NCBI GenBank assembly: GCA_025454445.1
Contig: JALOOK010000208.1
Span: 1-7,736 of the forward strand
Direction: 5' to 3'
Source: Oscillatoria sp. Prado101
Lineage (GTDB): Bacteria > Cyanobacteriota > Cyanobacteriia > Cyanobacteriales > Oscillatoriaceae
Length of the DNA: 7,736 bases
Each line of letters opens with the position of its first letter. The stretch's first letter is position 1. Position numbers and translations under genes: made by a program. Below, in pieces: positions 7,044-7,736 of the stretch. The notes beneath the pieces are model-generated. The model saw only the letters and a list, made by a program, of their open reading frames with translations. It was not told where the DNA came from and made no database searches.

Positions 7044-7140
7044 AGCAGTGGGAGTGAATCAACCTGTGATGGCACCCTGTTGCCGCCGGCTGAGAGGTGC
7101 TGGGGAGACTTGCTGTCGGGTGCCTTAATAGAGCACTGCT
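7044..7140. repeat. Nested double dyad, possible structured RNA or decayed mobile element
   Basis: Two perfect 7-bp inverted repeats are nested concentrically. The outer pair is AGCAGTG (7044-7050) with CACTGCT (7134-7140). The inner pair is GGCACCC (7071-7077) with GGGTGCC (7118-7124). Spacers are 20 nt on the left and 9 nt on the right, and the terminal loop is 40 nt. No reading frame here looks real. It could be a stable RNA fold or a decayed MITE. I do not recognise a known RNA family. Confidence 0.35.
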
Positions 7141-7167
7141 GAGTTGATTGCGCCTCAATCCGGGGGC

Positions 7168-7264
7168 TATAGCGGTTTTCAGTTGGATGAAATACACCCA
7201 AAGAAACCCGGTTTCTTTAAGAAACCGGGTTTCTCAGTACCTCACTCATACGAAAAACGCTATA
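7168..7264. mobile_element. MITE-like element with TATAGCG terminal inverted repeats
   Basis: The ends TATAGCGGTTTTC (7168-7180) and GAAAAACGCTATA (7252-7264) are inverted repeats with one mismatch in 13. Weaker similarity continues inward (GGATGAAATAC against the complement of GTACCTCACTC). The element is 97 bp, encodes nothing, and both ends carry TA, as expected for TA-target insertion by IS630/Tc1-mariner-type transposases. I infer a non-autonomous element moved in trans. Its centre holds a separate well-conserved palindrome. Confidence 0.6.
7202..7234. repeat. Perfect palindrome AGAAACCCGGTTTCTT/AAGAAACCGGGTTTCT
   Basis: Two 16-bp arms (7202-7217 and 7219-7234) are perfectly complementary around a single T. 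Each arm is itself nearly palindromic (AGAAACC, one base, GGTTTCT), so the site can also be read as two tandem 15-nt palindromes 18 nt apart. I recall this motif as a very common dispersed repeat in filamentous cyanobacteria. As RNA it would make a long hairpin that could also stop transcription, but there is no T-run. Confidence 0.85.
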
Positions 7265-7641
7265 AGATTAGAGTGGGCAGCGAGTCAGAGGGGAGAAGGG
7301 GGCGTGCTTCTGGCGGGCTGAGAGCGCGGCGCAGACCGGCAACATCGCTTCACCCAACACCCCCACCCGGGAACTTTGACCGCACCTCGGATGCCGGCGA
7401 GGGAATCAGGCGGGCGCGGCAGGAAACAGCGGTGGCGCAACCAATCGCCAGCAGAGCACGAGCAGATATGTTTGCCGATATCTGGGAAAACTATTAAGAA
7501 TACTGACTTTTGCCAAAATAGAAGAGACAATGGGCTACAGGCAAGTGGCTTGCGAGCATTCAGAAGTCAGAAATATCTTTTACCCTTCTCCCTTCTCCGT
7601 TTCTTAAGCCCACAGTCCCTATTCGCATTAAGGATCTGCCA
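7265..7641. other. Non-coding region upstream of glgP with short heptad repeats
   Basis: No reading frame here looks real: a plus-strand frame ending at 7497 runs straight through the MITE-like element and has Arg/Pro/Ala-rich composition. The first 180 bp are GC-rich and featureless. Further on are a hairpin GCAAG-TGG-CTTGC (7541-7553), a CAGAAGT-CAGAAAT pair (7561-7574) and two CCCTTCT heptads (7583-7596), all typical repeat filler. The glgP promoter should lie here, but I see no convincing -35/-10 pair. Confidence 0.45.
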
Positions 7642-7736
7642 ATGCAGCCAATTCGCACCTTTAACGTTTCTCCTTCTCTGCCAGCTCAGCTGGAACCCCT
7701 GCGCAAACTCGCTTACAATTTGCACTGGGATTGGAA
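7642..7736 (+). CDS. glgP: Alpha-glucan (glycogen) phosphorylase, N-terminal fragment
   Basis: The first 31 codons (MQPIRTFNVSPSLPAQLEPL, then RKLAYNLHWDW) are present, and the gene runs off the right edge. The LPxxLEPLRxLAYNLxWxWN pattern is the start of the DUF3417 domain that opens the longer bacterial and archaeal type of GT35 alpha-glucan phosphorylase. The full enzyme uses pyridoxal phosphate to release glucose 1-phosphate from glycogen or maltodextrins in the cytoplasm; none of the catalytic part is in the window. The ATG start is supported by AAGGA (7630-7634) 7 nt upstream. The gene is transcribed away from the small kinase, with a repeat-rich 740-bp gap between them. The family call is recognition from memory on a short fragment. 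Confidence 0.8.
   Translation, partial: MQPIRTFNVSPSLPAQLEPLRKLAYNLHWDW

Noticed and set aside
7087..7100. TPP-riboswitch-like word GGCTGAGA
   Set aside because: The second half of the thi box (GAACCTGAT type) is absent, and no thiamine gene follows.
7001..7201. Minus-strand open frame of 66 codons
   Set aside because: It covers the nested dyad and the left end of the MITE-like element, and the peptide shows no family resemblance.
7144..7497. Plus-strand open frame of 117 codons in the intergenic region
   Set aside because: It runs through the MITE-like element and its palindrome, has Arg/Pro/Ala-rich low-complexity content, no ribosome binding site and no recognisable domain.

Overview
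The window looks like chromosomal DNA from a cyanobacterium, probably a filamentous Oscillatoriales-type lineage. This is inferred from the style of the multi-PAS histidine kinases, heptanucleotide tandem repeats of the CCCCAAT/GGGCATT type, the AGAAACCCGGTTTCT palindrome, a GTAGGGGCGGGTT inverted repeat, one HIP1 octamer (GCGATCGC) and a cyanobacterial-type alpha-glucan phosphorylase start. No rRNA, tRNA or CRISPR array was seen.

Layout. Bases 1-278 are non-coding: a dispersed inverted repeat (11-74), a small hairpin (90-110), a dyad-rich stretch (about 121-230) and an AT-rich promoter area with a 6-bp dyad (259-273) and a perfect TATAAT (282-287). A very large plus-strand gene (about 321-5621) encodes a soluble sensor histidine kinase: nine PAS domains, a GAF domain, a HisKA domain and a HATPase domain. 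Only 31 bp separate its stop from that of a second histidine kinase (5653-6897, minus strand), which has one PAS domain plus HisKA and HATPase. The two genes converge. No response regulator lies in the window, so both look like orphan kinases whose partners are elsewhere.

Bases 6898-7641 are about 740 bp without a convincing gene. They hold the kinase promoter area, a 7-bp dyad, a nested double dyad (7044-7140), a MITE-like element with TATAGCG ends (7168-7264) carrying the AGAAACCCGGTTTCT palindrome at its centre, and short heptad repeats. At 7642 the first 31 codons of an alpha-glucan (glycogen) phosphorylase, glgP, begin with a good ribosome binding site and run off the end.

The two kinases probably work as soluble signal integrators: the large one through many PAS inputs plus GAF, the small one through a single PAS. 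Nothing links them functionally to glgP except proximity. No new defence or biosynthetic system is visible. The most interesting signal is repeat DNA captured in coding sequence: three heptanucleotide arrays are translated in frame inside the ATP-binding domain of the large kinase, and a degraded repeat-like stretch forms the linker after its first PAS domain.
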